Origin: Notospermus geniculatus
Taxonomy: Eukaryota; Nemertea; Pilidiophora; Heteronemertea; Lineidae
NCBI GenBank assembly: GCA_002633025.1
Contig: NMRB01001672.1
Span: 68,094 to 132,093, forward strand
Direction: 5' to 3'
Length of the DNA: 64,000 nucleotides
Each line of letters starts with the position of its first letter. Position 1 is the first letter of the stretch. The position numbers and the translations under genes were made by a program. The notes under the pieces were generated by a model that saw nothing but the letters and a program-made list of their open reading frames with translations, searched no databases and was not told where the DNA came from. Positions 34,192 to 58,584 of the stretch are shown here, piece after piece.

Positions 34192-37100
34192 ATGGCGGCT
34201 GGGCGCTCGTATGTTTGTGGGCTCGCTCTCTTGAGCGATGATCGCAGTGGTGAATTGGATGAATTTGTCTCACTAGAAAATCGAGATGCGGTGAGAATAT
34301 TCTATTTCCATTTTGCATCCGTTTACGTCTATTTTATTGCCATTGCAAACTTACAGCACTTCCAAATCGTGACGCGCGCGATGTTGACAGTTGTTTGCCA
34401 TGTTTGCGTGCGTGCACATCAGTATCACATCACATGCAATATGCATGCATGCATGCATGAGCAGATGTGCACACGGCATGCAGGCAGCTGCTACACACTA
34501 CAACTACACATTCCATAGGCCTACATACATGCATAGGACAGGCCTACTACATCATCATCATCATCATCAAAGACGCGTCGTGCCTCGTGATCCATTTGGA
34601 CCTTTGCGCATAAAACATTTTTGGTTGCGGGGGTGAGGAATAAAAGCAAACGGTTACCATGGTTACTCCCGAGTATGCATATTATTGCACACTGGCATCG
34701 TCGTCGTCGTAACCAGTCCAGGGTCGGGGAGGGGTGGCAAGTGTTCCCTACCACAACGGGATCCCCCGTAGTCCCTATTAGTAGGCCTACCGGGTAGGCC
34801 CTACCGAGAGGTAGCCTAGGGCAGGGGTAGGGCCTAAAAATTCATACGCGGGGACTATTTCCTTCTAATGTATTGAGCTAGGAGGCCTAAGTACATATGT
34901 AAACAGTCACGGGTCACGGCAGATGACATACATTGACGACAGAATACCACCGACACGCACGGCCGACAGCGAGGACAGAGAATACCAGCGACAGGTGACA
35001 GCGACGACAGAGAATACCACCGACAAGGCCGACAACACCGACAGTCAACAGAGACTAACACCGCCATGGCCAACAGCAACGACAGTCGACAGCGACGACA
35101 GAGAATACCACCGACAGCAACGACAGGTCCATTTAAAAGCATGAAAAGTTGCAGAGTTCGCTGCTTTGAATGTAGCGTTGCAGTATCTTTCCAGGTCTCA
35201 CTTACACTACACAGATTTGATGAGAAGTTACGATGTGTGGTGCTCTGCGTCACCCCAGAAAGAGAGTTTGGGGGGTACTGGGGGTTTTCTCCCCCAGATT
35301 ATGTCAACTTGTCGCCCTATCGACTTGTCAACTTGTCGACCTGTCTACTTAATGTGGGAGGCCTTCTGCCTTGGCATAGGCCCTACTTTATTTTAGGGGC
35401 CTGGGCATGCTTCGCATGATAGTGTCATTGACACTTGACACAAATAGTAAGTTTTAAAATCATGTTGCCTTCAATTTTCTAATTCCAGCTTACTGTAGGT
35501 AGATCAGTCCATTCCGACCTCTTGTTCGCCACGACGATGATATCTCGCAATCATGCCATCCTTCGGAAGAAGTCAAATGAATGGGTTGTCAGTGACAACA
35601 AGGTGGGTATGATAATTCACTGTGCTTTGCTGAACTGTGATTTGGAGACATCCTTGATGATAGGAGAAATAGTTAAACTAACTGTTTTACGGAGGGCGTA
35701 AGTCCACAAACAAAAAATAAATGCTAGAACAACAATTAAGGCTAGGTCTGTGTCTTTAAAAACTACTTAAAGTCTCACCACGTGAGAGTCGAGCCTTGGC
35801 TGCTTTTGGAAGGCTTTAGACGTGATTCTCACGAGTAATCATTCCTCATTTAACAGGATGAATCCATGTACTTCTATCATCATTTCTTTTCAGAGTATGA
35901 ATGGGGTGATGGTGAATGGTGAAAAACTAGAACCCTTCAAGGAATGTGTTCTTAAAGATTGTGACATTGTGCAATTTGGAACAAGAACTAATCCAAAAGG
36001 TGCAGCTGATTTTGTTTACCGATTTCAAAAGAAGTACTTCAATAATCAAGTGGGCAGGAACAACTTGCCTTTTTCCTCAGAAACTAGGAGTAATGTCCCT
36101 GTTTCTACGGATGTTAACAGTAATGTAAATAAGAGAAAGAGTTCTGGCCCTGTCGAACTCGGTTCACCGGAAAAAAGACCCCGGATACAAAATGAATGTC
36201 CAGTATCGCCCTCGCGCGATAGACTCCTTCGTGAGAAACTTGATGAACAAGAACGAATAGCAAAAGCCAAACTTGAAGAGACAGAACGAAAGTTACTCGC
36301 CATGCAGAAGAAAGCTGAGGAGGATCGATTATCGCAGGAAGAATGTCTTGAGAATGAAAGGCGAGTTGCCCAAGAAAGAGTGGCTGAAGCTGAAAGGCTG
36401 GTTACAGAAATGCAAAGACATGCTGAGCTGGAATTGGAGGCACAGAATAAGCTGAAGGAGCAGGAGAAACGATTAGCAGACTTTGAAAAAGTGAAAGAAA
36501 GGGAAAAATTGGCACAGGAAAAAGTTCTTCAGGCTCAGCAACAGATGGCTGAGATGCAGAGGAAGTTGCAGGAGAAGGAGGAGGCTGAGGCCAAGGCACG
36601 GAAGGAAATGATGGAGAAGGAAGAGAAACTTAAAGAAGAAATGAAGCAAAACCATGTAAGTTACTGATCTCCGTGCAGTGTTCTTCCTTATCTGAGCTAT
36701 TCATATTTTTTTCATCTCTTATTTTCATTTTCTAGGCCTGGCTTGAAGAGGAGAAAGTCAAGCTTGAAGAAACAATGAAACAGAAGTTTGAGGAAGAACT
36801 GAAGAACAAAGAGGAGCAGATGAAAGAACGATTGAATCGAGAGAAGAATGAACTGGTGGAGGCAAGGAGGAAAATTGAGGAGGATCTCCAGAAAGAGATG
36901 GAGAGAAAGTTGGAGGAGAAGGACAAGAATCTTCAGGAGGAATTAGAACAACAAAAACAGAAACTCGACAAAGTGATCGAGAAAAAGGAAGTCGAACAGA
37001 AAATGTTGGAATGTCAGCTCAATGAAACGAAAGCTGAAAACGAAAAGGAGAAAGAGAATGCATTACGCGTTAAAGATGAGGTGTTGTCCAATTTTGCTGA

Positions 37101-39151
37101 TCTTATGGAGACCGAGTTGCAGTGTAGTATTTGTAGTGAGCTGTTTATTCGGGTAGGTTTGATTGTTACTCAATAGGGGTGTGTGATTGTAGAGAGGAGC
37201 TGTTGGGGTGACATGAAAAATACAGTGGGGGATTCACACAGTTCACTCTGGGTATATGCTCAAGCAAGTCAGTTCCAATGTACAATGTAGTTTGTTGAAG
37301 TTTAGTCACATTTTTGCTACATCTTGATTTCAGGCGACATCATTAAACTGCACCCATTCTTTCTGCGCATTCTGCATTGAGCAATGGATGAAGAAGAAGA
37401 AGGACTGTCCGCTGTGCCGTGTGAAGATCACATCTCATATCAGATCAATAGTATTAGACACTTACATCGATGCCATGTTGGAACATCTTAGTGATGACAT
37501 GAAAAAACACAGAGAGGAAGAGATTAAGTTTCGTAAAAGTAAAAGAAAATGATTTATTTTTTGGTGCCTAACCCTTAGTATACTGGATTATTTGGGTTGC
37601 AAGGTGAGGAAAAGGAATACATGTGTTTTTTCTCGTGGGTTATGGGGCTTTCCTTACGCGCAGACACCTCCCACTACTTGGGAGGTGTGTGTGTGTGTGT
37701 AAGACACTTGACCCTTAGCACCTCAGTCAGTGGTAAGGTGGCCAACACTAGCACTCTTGGGGAGGGACCCTTGTCCCTGTGTTCAGTGTCCTAAGGGTTA
37801 GAGTTCCTCGTCTGAGAATGAATGCTGTTTGTAGCTTATTTGCTTGAAGCAACCTTTCTTCCTGCAAATCTGTCACTATTTCCGTTTTCATAGAAAACCT
37901 GGAATTGAATTAGAAATCTGTAAGGTGACAGACAGCTGATTGTTTGATATGATGTACAGTGTGTGTGATGCCCAGTAGTTGGAGAAGCCTCATCCTGATG
38001 ATGCTCTCCTTGTGGGAGTTACCACTACTTGTACTGGTAGTATTGGCTGTCAAAAGGCTGTTCACCATTGTTGTTCTCTTAAACTCATCTAAGACCAATG
38101 ACACAAATGGCTGCCCTTAGTTTCCACAGCTGAGTTTCCCAGAGGTGTCAATTCGAGCAAGAAAGCTCATGTGGAGAGGTGTCTTCAGTCTGCCCTTTTA
38201 AGTGTCTGAATTGTCTTAACCTCATATTTAGTACTAACGGCTGTTTTCTCATTCAGACAAAACAACGCCAAAGAAACATGAGAAAGGTGCCGAAAAGAAA
38301 GCTGCTACAAGTACAGCAGGACCTGGAACTTCTACTTCAAGAAACGCCACTGCCACAAGAAACAACCATACTACTAGAAACGCCACTGCTACAAGAAACA
38401 CAGCTACTAGAAACACCACTGCTACAAGAAACACAACTCCTACAAGAAACACCCGTAACACTGCTAGAAACTCCCCTGCTACTGGTACTACAGGGGCAAG
38501 TGTTCCTATGACAACTCAAGCACGCACTCAGCAACCAGCTAGACCAACAGAACCTGAGGTTATTGATCTAGATCAAATCCCAGATGTCGAAATTGAAGTT
38601 ATTGTGGACGACGCAGATCGTATATCAATATCTGACGAAGATGTTCCATCATTATCAGATGATGATCATAATAGTGATGATCCTTATTACGACTCTGATG
38701 AGGAGGATGCGTATTACAGTCTAGGGAGATCACCTGGTGATAGTGACAGTCTGTCTTCTGTTGAGGGGGACCCTTATGCTCCATACGGTGGATATGGAGT
38801 ATGTTATAAGTGTGGTGAGTATCAATGCCACTTATCACCAAAATAGCACCAGATGGAGCATAACTTACTTAATTTCAAACTCTCAGTTTCAAAGGGATGC
38901 TGGTTAAGATAGAACTAGTCAAAAAGAGAGATGAAATCACTAGGTTAGAAGATAGAAATATGACAAGAACACATGTGAAAGATCGATAGTGATCACACTG
39001 AGCAGAGGGGCCACAGACAGCAAGATGACACAGTGCTGCAGGGAAGAGGGAAGCACCAAATACATGTACTATAAATGACAATTTGCCATTCATGCAAATC
39101 TTCTCTATTTCAGGAAGGAGAGGTCACTGGAGACCAGGATGTCCATTTTAG
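34192..39151 (+). CDS. RNF8: E3 ubiquitin ligase RNF8 with extended C-terminus
   Basis: Seven coding exons: 34192-34290, 35489-35602, 35894-36655, 36736-37152, 37334-37538, 38257-38814, 39114-39151; 730 aa (human 485). RNF8 is recruited by its FHA domain to phosphorylated MDC1 at DNA breaks and builds ubiquitin chains with UBC13. Seen: FHA domain ~20-110 with TVGRS, ISRNHA and SMNGVMVNG; a long Glu/Lys/Gln coiled coil ~180-440; a C3HC4 RING at 455-492 (CSIC, CTH, CAFC, CPLC); then a C-terminal part absent from vertebrate RNF8: Thr-Arg-Asn repeats ~561-603, hydrophobic-acidic VIDLD (634-638) and EIEVIVDD (644-651) resembling SUMO-interaction motifs, an acidic Asp/Ser stretch, and a CCHC zinc knuckle CYKCGRRGHWRPGC at 715-728. 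The exon 5 donor (AAAA-GTAAAAG) is moderate; reading through it ends the protein at FRKSKRK. Confidence 0.93.
34923..35130. repeat. Minisatellite in RNF8 intron 1
   Basis: Imperfect tandem copies of a ~24 bp unit with GACGACAGAGAATACCACCG (near 34935, 34972, 35002, 35094). It makes the ORFs at 34923-35144 and 34855-35253 spurious. Confidence 0.75.
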
Positions 39152-39321
39152 AAGAGAAGAGACCCAATTCATATTCTCAGGGTGTTGAAACAAGAATGAA
39201 AGTACGGAGGCAGTGTGATTCAAATTCCTGTCTGGAAAGCTGCAACTCGAATAGTCACTTTCAGTTACAAAGTGTTGCGTTACTTCACCAACTTCGTAGT
39301 TGTTGCAGGTGGAAGAAACAA

Positions 39322-41057
39322 TATATGTTTGTACAGTGTTATGTCGGTATCAGACTTGTACAAAAAGTGATTTACTGATGAGGGATTCTGGAATTGTTTG
39401 TGTTGAATTGTTGGAGTCAACCCTTCACACATGATGTGGATGACCTGCATTAGCTGGAAGTCCACTGGGCAACAGAAAGTTGGGTGGGAGAAATGGAGCA
39501 AACAGTCTGCTTATTGTACATACATGTACATAAAATGTTTCACAGATGTAATACACTGATTCGTACATGTACATGACATTACAAATACTGAATTTTTAAA
39601 TAAATCTTAGAGTATATCAAACTATACATGAACTTGTTTGTCATTCAGTTGATTTTCAGCAAAGAAAGGCATAATGGGTCTGAGAAAATGGACATGGTGA
39701 TAAAACAAGGTCTACAAGGTGTGATTTACCAGAACCATTTTATTATCAATAGTGTCACGGTTCTAACATTGGTTACTATTTGATGATTAGCACTTGATAC
39801 CTACACATGTGAGACTGTGATAAGCGTTTTCATGATTAACTTCATTTACGACATGTACAAGAGATTTACCGGTAGGCAAATGATCAGAAACAAACTTTCC
39901 TACAACAATTGGTAGTAATGACACCTTGGGTAATATGAAGAAAGACTAGCAAATAGTTTTTACTTCAGATTTGTACAGGATTGCCTAGTGCACTTGTATT
40001 GCAAACTCCAAGTAAAAGCATTTACTAATCTTTATTCATATGACCCACTGTCCGTGAGTTTTCTGAACAGCTCAAAAGAAATCTTCAACTCCAAGGACGT
40101 AAAATCCATAAGACAAGTACTGGTATATGTTTCAAACAAAACATACAGAACGTGCGATTATCCCCTGTTTAGTCAGCGTTTTTGGTAGTTAGTCGCGTCT
40201 AAGAGAAAAACACCCTTTATGAATATGGCCCTATATGTTTGTACAGTGTTATGTCGGTATAGACTTGTACAAGAAGTGATTTACTGATGAGGGATTCTGG
40301 AATTGTTTGTATTGAATTGTTGGAGTCAACCCTTCACACATGATGTGGGTGACCTGCATTAGCTGGAAGTCCACTGGGCAACAGAAAGTTGGGTGGGAGA
40401 AATGGAGCAAACAGTCTGCTTTTGTACATACATGTACATAAAATGTTTCACAGATGTAATACACTGATTCGTACATGTACATGACATTACAAATACTGAA
40501 TTTTTAAATAAATCTTAGAGTATATCAAACTATACATGAACTTGTTTGTCATTCAGTTGATTTTCAGCAAAGAAAGGCATAATGGGTCTGAGAAAAATGG
40601 ACATGGTGATAAAACAAGGTCTACAAGGTGTGATTTACCAGAACCATTTTATTATCAATAGTGTCACGGTTCTAACATTGGTTACTATTTGATGATTAGC
40701 ACTTGATACCTACACATGTGAGACTGTGATAAGCGTTTTCATGATTAACTTCATTTACTACATGTACAAGAGATTTACCGGTAGGCAAATGATCAGACCC
40801 AAACTTTCCTACAACAATTGGTAGTTATGACACCTTGGGTAATATGAAGAAAGACTAGCAAATAGTTTTTACTTCAGATTTGTACAGGATTGCCTAGTGC
40901 ATTTGTATTGCAAAATCCAAGTAAAAGCATTTACTAATCTTAATTCATATGACCCACTGTCCATGAGTTTTCTGAACAGCTCAAAAGAAATCTTCAACTC
41001 CAAGGACGTAAAATCCATAAGACAAGTACTGGTATATGTTTCAAACAAAACATACAG
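39322..41057. repeat. ~0.83 kb tandem duplication in the RNF8 3' region
   Basis: Copy 1 (39322-40148) and copy 2 (40232-41057) are nearly identical head-to-tail, period 910 bp, with an 83 bp unique spacer (40149-40231). Differences are single bases and one-base indels (for example AAACAAACT versus ACCCAAACT near the right part). Both hold the same AATAAA signal (39599-39604 and its match), so RNF8 may have two alternative 3' ends. The gap 41058-41928 shows no gene. Confidence 0.92.
39599..39604 (+). terminator. Candidate RNF8 polyadenylation signal
   Basis: AATAAA about 450 bp past the RNF8 stop codon, duplicated in the second tandem copy about 910 bp further on. Confidence 0.45.
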
Positions 41058-41928
41058 CATGTACATCAACCAGCCAAAAACAGTCAAGTGTTAAAATCAG
41101 ACAGCACAAAATTGACATTTAAAAATAAACATTGTTTTTTATACATAATAGGATAAAACTGCACTCAGCAAAAAAAGAGCAGAATACATGTAGCTTTGAT
41201 ACATGCAAAGAAAGTCAAATTTTTGCTCAAGCTGTTTTTAGACGGTATGTGGCCTGACAACCAAGCACAGGATGCAATCAAGCCCAAATGGATTGGAGCA
41301 ACGCTGTACAACCAGGCATATCATACATGTTGCATGTAACATGTACATGTTTTTTCTGGTACTGGTGCCCAGAGAAATAACCGAGTGCAGAAAAACTGCA
41401 CGATTTTCAAAATCTCCCCTTCTACAGCGTGATATGCCTAGTGCTTTTCTCAAAGCATCTACTAACTCAGGTATTCTAGATTATTGCATTTAAATAACAA
41501 GCTCTATGGTGGCATGGCAGTGTGCTGCTAGTATACACAGTATGGATTGATCTTACAAGTTGGGAAGACATGATGGTGTACTGTGCATGTCCTAGGCCTA
41601 TTTCTAAAGTGGTTTAACCAGTCAAACTAAGAGCACCAGACTACTCTCCAGTGCAAGGCAGACCTTATAGATTTTGGAAAAGTAACTCTGATTACAGAAG
41701 GAAGTAGTTCTGAAATTCTCTCCAGAATGGTGAACATGTGAATACAAATGGTGTCAGTGATATTCCAGTCTTTTCGTGATTTATCCTAACTAGAAAGTGC
41801 TCGGTGAAAGCTGACCCAGAGATGAAACAACTGACACATTAACAGAGCTCACAGGCACAATTGTTCTTGTCAAAAACTAAAGTCTACCCAACACTTTCAG
41901 TCAAGCATCCAGTTTGTAAAATCCTTTA

Positions 41929-44145
<2,217 letters not shown>

Positions 44146-44147
44146 TC

Positions 44148-45095
44148 CTGAAAAGTAAACAAGAAATAAGTCGTTAACTGGCAGGAACAAGAAAAATCCT
44201 CATAACACTTCAAAATTCAGCAAAGTAGGCCATATAGATCCGTCTGCAAGTGTTTACATAGGACGGACTCTGCCCAGGCAGCACTGTACCATGTGGTGGT
44301 TGGGGGCAACGGACCTACACATAGACCTAACCGTCACTCTCTCATCCTCATGCACTGACCATGACGACTGCCGCCCGGCCAGTGCCAGTAGTTACCGGTA
44401 GTTCTCTGCTGCTGATTCCAAGACTGAACAACACGCAACTTGTCTTGTGACTTGTCACCCTGGCCGGCCTCTTGTGACTGACAACAACACTGACTGGCTG
44501 ATCTTCCTGAGCATGAGCTGAGAGCTCACTCATCTGACTGAGTGACGAGGGAGATTATTTCACTTTCAGTCACAGGCCAGGGCCAGCATGGCCACAGTGC
44601 AGTGCAGCATCTGACAGCAGCATGCAGCAGAGCCATGAGAGCTGCAGTGCAGTGACAGCACAGGCACAGCAGACAGCCATGAAAAGGGACAAACACGCAA
44701 TTCACATACTTACCAAGTTATCAGGCTAATACAGATTTTCATTTTGTATAAACTGAAAGTCAAGATTGTTCCCAATGATGGAGAACCATTGTGATTTTCT
44801 TCCAAATAATCATATGATCGTGGAATCAGCACACTGCAGTGTCGTCCACCATTTTGTTAGTTGGGTCACGTGCAAAATTACAACTGGTGCTCTGTCCCAT
44901 TTGTATTGTGACTGTCTCTCGGTTGCGTACCGCATATACAAGAAGGGTTGGGGTCTAGCCTTGGTAGCTACCACGATCCTTCCCAAATCATGAAATCCTT
45001 GTCCCAAATCCACCTAAAACGTGGATTGTGCTAGTCTCGGTCGCCCAGACGAAAAAACAACCTTGTCATCCTACTTTGATACGGCAAACAATAGC
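44148..45095. promoter_or_regulatory. Head-to-head gap GPATCH2 / TEX30
   Basis: Divergent starts about 950 bp apart. The GPATCH2 leader exon and both promoters should lie here. Low-complexity CAGTGCAGTG / GCAGCA repeats occupy 44580-44690. The leader exon could not be placed; ATG-GTCAGT near 44362 is a possible donor but is unsupported. Confidence 0.45.
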
Positions 45096-46450
45096 ATGTC
45101 CGATAATACACGAACAGTATGTTTAAAGGCTTACATGGCCGATTAATTTGGTGCCATATGCTGGTTATTGAATAATCCAACAGATGGCGCCACCACTTCA
45201 AATCTAGGCTTTGGCAGCAAGTAATAAAAGTTTCCAAACTGTGCCAGCTTATGGACTGAATGCAGATTGCTGTTGGGGGTTATGCTGTGAGTTACAAGCA
45301 TATTCATCTATTGTTAATTTCAGCGACGAGTTTCCATCCCTTATGAGAAGAAAGAAATCGAGGGATACCTCACAACCCCAGATGATGCTGATCTGGACTA
45401 TTCGGTGATCCTGACCCATGGTGCTGGAGGAGATGCCAATTCTGCAAATCTAGATTTTCTGGCAGATTATCTTGCTGAGCAGGGATTCCTTGTGTTGCGC
45501 TTCACTTGTAAAGGACTCAACATCAACTATCGAGTGAAAGTTTTCAGAGCAGTGCTGGTGAGTGTTGGATTGATTGTACTACTCTTCAAGACAGAGGCGA
45601 ACTGCATTTTCCATAATGTGGGTCATTTGAAAGAAAATCACACTCAGTCAACTGGGCAGCCAAGAAAAGTAGACCCTAATCCAGCTGAGACAGCCACAAC
45701 AAGCTGTTTCCCTTTTCCTTGTTTTTTTTCATAAGGTAATATTAAAAAAGATTACATTTTCTCATGCTACAGGAATGGTTAACGAAAACATACTCACTGA
45801 AGGGTTGCTTTCTTGCAGGTGAGTGCATCTGTTGTGCCGTTTGATATGCTGGTTTTGAAGCCAGCTGTATTCTACTTCAGCCTGGGGAGAAAAACTATCT
45901 CCTCAGCTTCTCTACCAGTAGGATGAGATCCCCATGGTTTTCTCTCAGTCAGCCGATGTGATAAATGAAGTTCTATTTTCCAGGTCGTTCCATGGGGTCT
46001 CGCGCAGCAGTTCTGACGGCCAACCAGAGCGGTTTAGATCAGTTTATCAGAGGCATTATCTGCTTGGCATACCCTCTACAGAAGTCACCACATGAAACAA
46101 AGGAAGATCGAGAACAGCCACTCCGAGATCTGGCATACCCGACACTGCTGATCAGTGGTACGAATGACGACATGATGTCAGAATCGAGAATGAATGATAT
46201 AATAGCTGGGAATGATAACCTTGAGGTGTTCTGGATTGATAAGGCAGGACATTCGTTGCAGAGGAGGAAAGGTGACCTTGAGTCTGTGACCTTGGTGAAT
46301 GAGACAGTGTCAGACTGGTGCAAGAAGACTCTGGGGTTATCAGCTTCTAGTTCATCTAAAACGAATGGTACTAGAACTGAGAAACAATGTGAAAGGAAAA
46401 GAAGAGTGGAAACAGATACTAAGGATGCCAGGAAGAAGAGAAGAAAGTGA
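45096..46450 (+). CDS. TEX30: TEX30-like alpha/beta-hydrolase fold protein
   Basis: Four exons: 45096-45116 (MSDNTRT, chosen because it is the only nearby ATG with a donor, GTATGT, in the needed phase), 45324-45557, 45773-45818, 45984-46450; 255 aa (human 227). TEX30 belongs to the KANSL3/TEX30 alpha/beta-hydrolase group of unproven enzymatic activity. Seen: ILTHGAGGD after the first strands, FLVLRFTCKGLN, nucleophile elbow GRSMGSRA (Ser in GxSxG), acidic residue in ISGTNDDMM and His in IDKAGHSL, so the triad positions are kept. Unlike human TEX30 it ends in a ~35-residue Lys/Arg-rich tail (ERKRRVE and ARKKRRK) that looks like a nuclear localisation signal. Confidence 0.9.
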
Positions 46451-46646
46451 TGGCACAAGTCGTAGATCACTGCAACTTCATCATGGGAGCAGTCTGCCCA
46501 GCTTACATCATGTTTATGAACAAAGTTTTGAAGAAACTGACCAACATACATGATGGCATCTTGTCCAAGCACTCATTTGACTCTGGTTCTCTTTCTATGG
46601 ATGAAAATTATTTTTTGTAATGAGAATTTGACAAGAATACAAACCA

Positions 46647-46652
46647 AATAAA
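46647..46652 (+). terminator. TEX30 polyadenylation signal
   Basis: AATAAA about 200 bp past the TEX30 stop codon. Confidence 0.65.
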
Positions 46653-46684
46653 CTTGTACACTTTTATACAAAGGGTTTAAATTC

Positions 46685-46690
46685 TTTATT
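46685..46690 (-). terminator. Candidate presenilin polyadenylation signal
   Basis: TTTATT on the plus strand is AATAAA on the minus strand, ~1.2 kb after the presenilin stop and only 33 bp from the opposing TEX30 signal. If used, the two transcripts end almost back to back or overlap. Confidence 0.4.
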
Positions 46691-46927
46691 GTTACACAAT
46701 ATAATTATGCTATAATTACATTACCTTTACATTATTAGCTACAAAACTCTGGAATGATGCATATTTTGCCTGTGCCAGATTGAACTAGATTTGAGACACT
46801 ATTGTAGGGAAGGTTTGCCAACAGTACACTTCTACTGTATTTGCACTTCCCTCAAAGTGTCTTTCCATGAAATGAAACTCCAGACTTCAGTGAGCAGATG
46901 AGATCAACCGACTCATTCTATTGAAGT

Positions 46928-47236
46928 CAGGGTTCTCCACAGGGTTTGAAACAGACCGGGTGCTGGTAACGTCACACGGTTACTGATATCGGAAGCCACT
47001 GCTGCACTCACATCCTCGCCCAGAAAAATTCGAAATCTAGAAGCCCTGAAATGTGATTTCCCAGCATTTCAAAATACAAATCTCGCTCCTGTCGGTGCTT
47101 GCAAAACCTCAGTGTTATTTAAACTGAATAATTTTGACCAGTCCAGGCAGCGATTTTTTTTGACCGGGCGTTGAGATCAATCCTGCATTTTAGAACGGGC
47201 GCCGCGCCCGTTCTGTTGCACTAGTGGAGAACCCTG
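46928..47236. repeat. MITE with CAGGGTTCTCCAC ends
   Basis: CAGGGTTCTCCAC at the left and GTGGAGAACCCTG at the right are perfect inverted ends around ~280 bp that include GAACGGGCGCCGCGCCCGTTC. It sits in the presumed presenilin 3' UTR. Confidence 0.75.
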
Positions 47237-47885
47237 GAAGTGACCTCCCACAAACTGCAGTTGAAATTCCTGCTTAATTCACGTTCAGCACTGAACAGAG
47301 CAGCCACAGCATCTGTTCGTCCATCATGTGAAAGAATGGTAGAATCTCGTACATTAGTATTTCTCCAACAGGAGGTTACCCGCCACACAGGGTGTCCCAT
47401 AATAGAGTTGGCCAATACACAGAAAAATACTGGTACTTGAGTCTTTCAAGTTCATTGTCAGCACTTTTCCCCACGAATGATGATGATGATGCTTTTCAAA
47501 AGAATTGGTGGGAGCAGATGGATCAGTTGTGTTTTGTCTGGATTTTCAACTAAGGGTATGTAAGTTGCGGGGGGGGGGGGGCGGCCTTAAAACCTTTGAT
47601 GTATTGCATACTGTTCACGTACCGTACTTCGAGGTCGAAGTTCAACTTCAAGGTTGAAGTTCAATTCTTTCATGTGATTGTTCCAATGTACGTTCTGTAA
47701 ATTTGTTAGCACGATCTGCTGGCAATGTCAAATAAACTTCTGAAGATTCGTCCTGCAACTACAGCACTCATTCATATCTGAACTTGTGGCAAATTCGAAG
47801 GAGATTAGGGTAGTTCACTGGTTCTAACCAGTGGCCAGTGTTAGCCCAGGGTTTTTACTGCAAAACTTCTCAATCAATTCCTTTA

Positions 47886-58584
<10,699 letters not shown>

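Noticed and set aside
44340-44400. GPATCH2 leader coding exon with ATG directly before a GTCAGT donor
   Set aside because: An ATG-only exon would not be in a known GPATCH2 arrangement and the frame already has a good Met just after the 44147 acceptor; no independent support.
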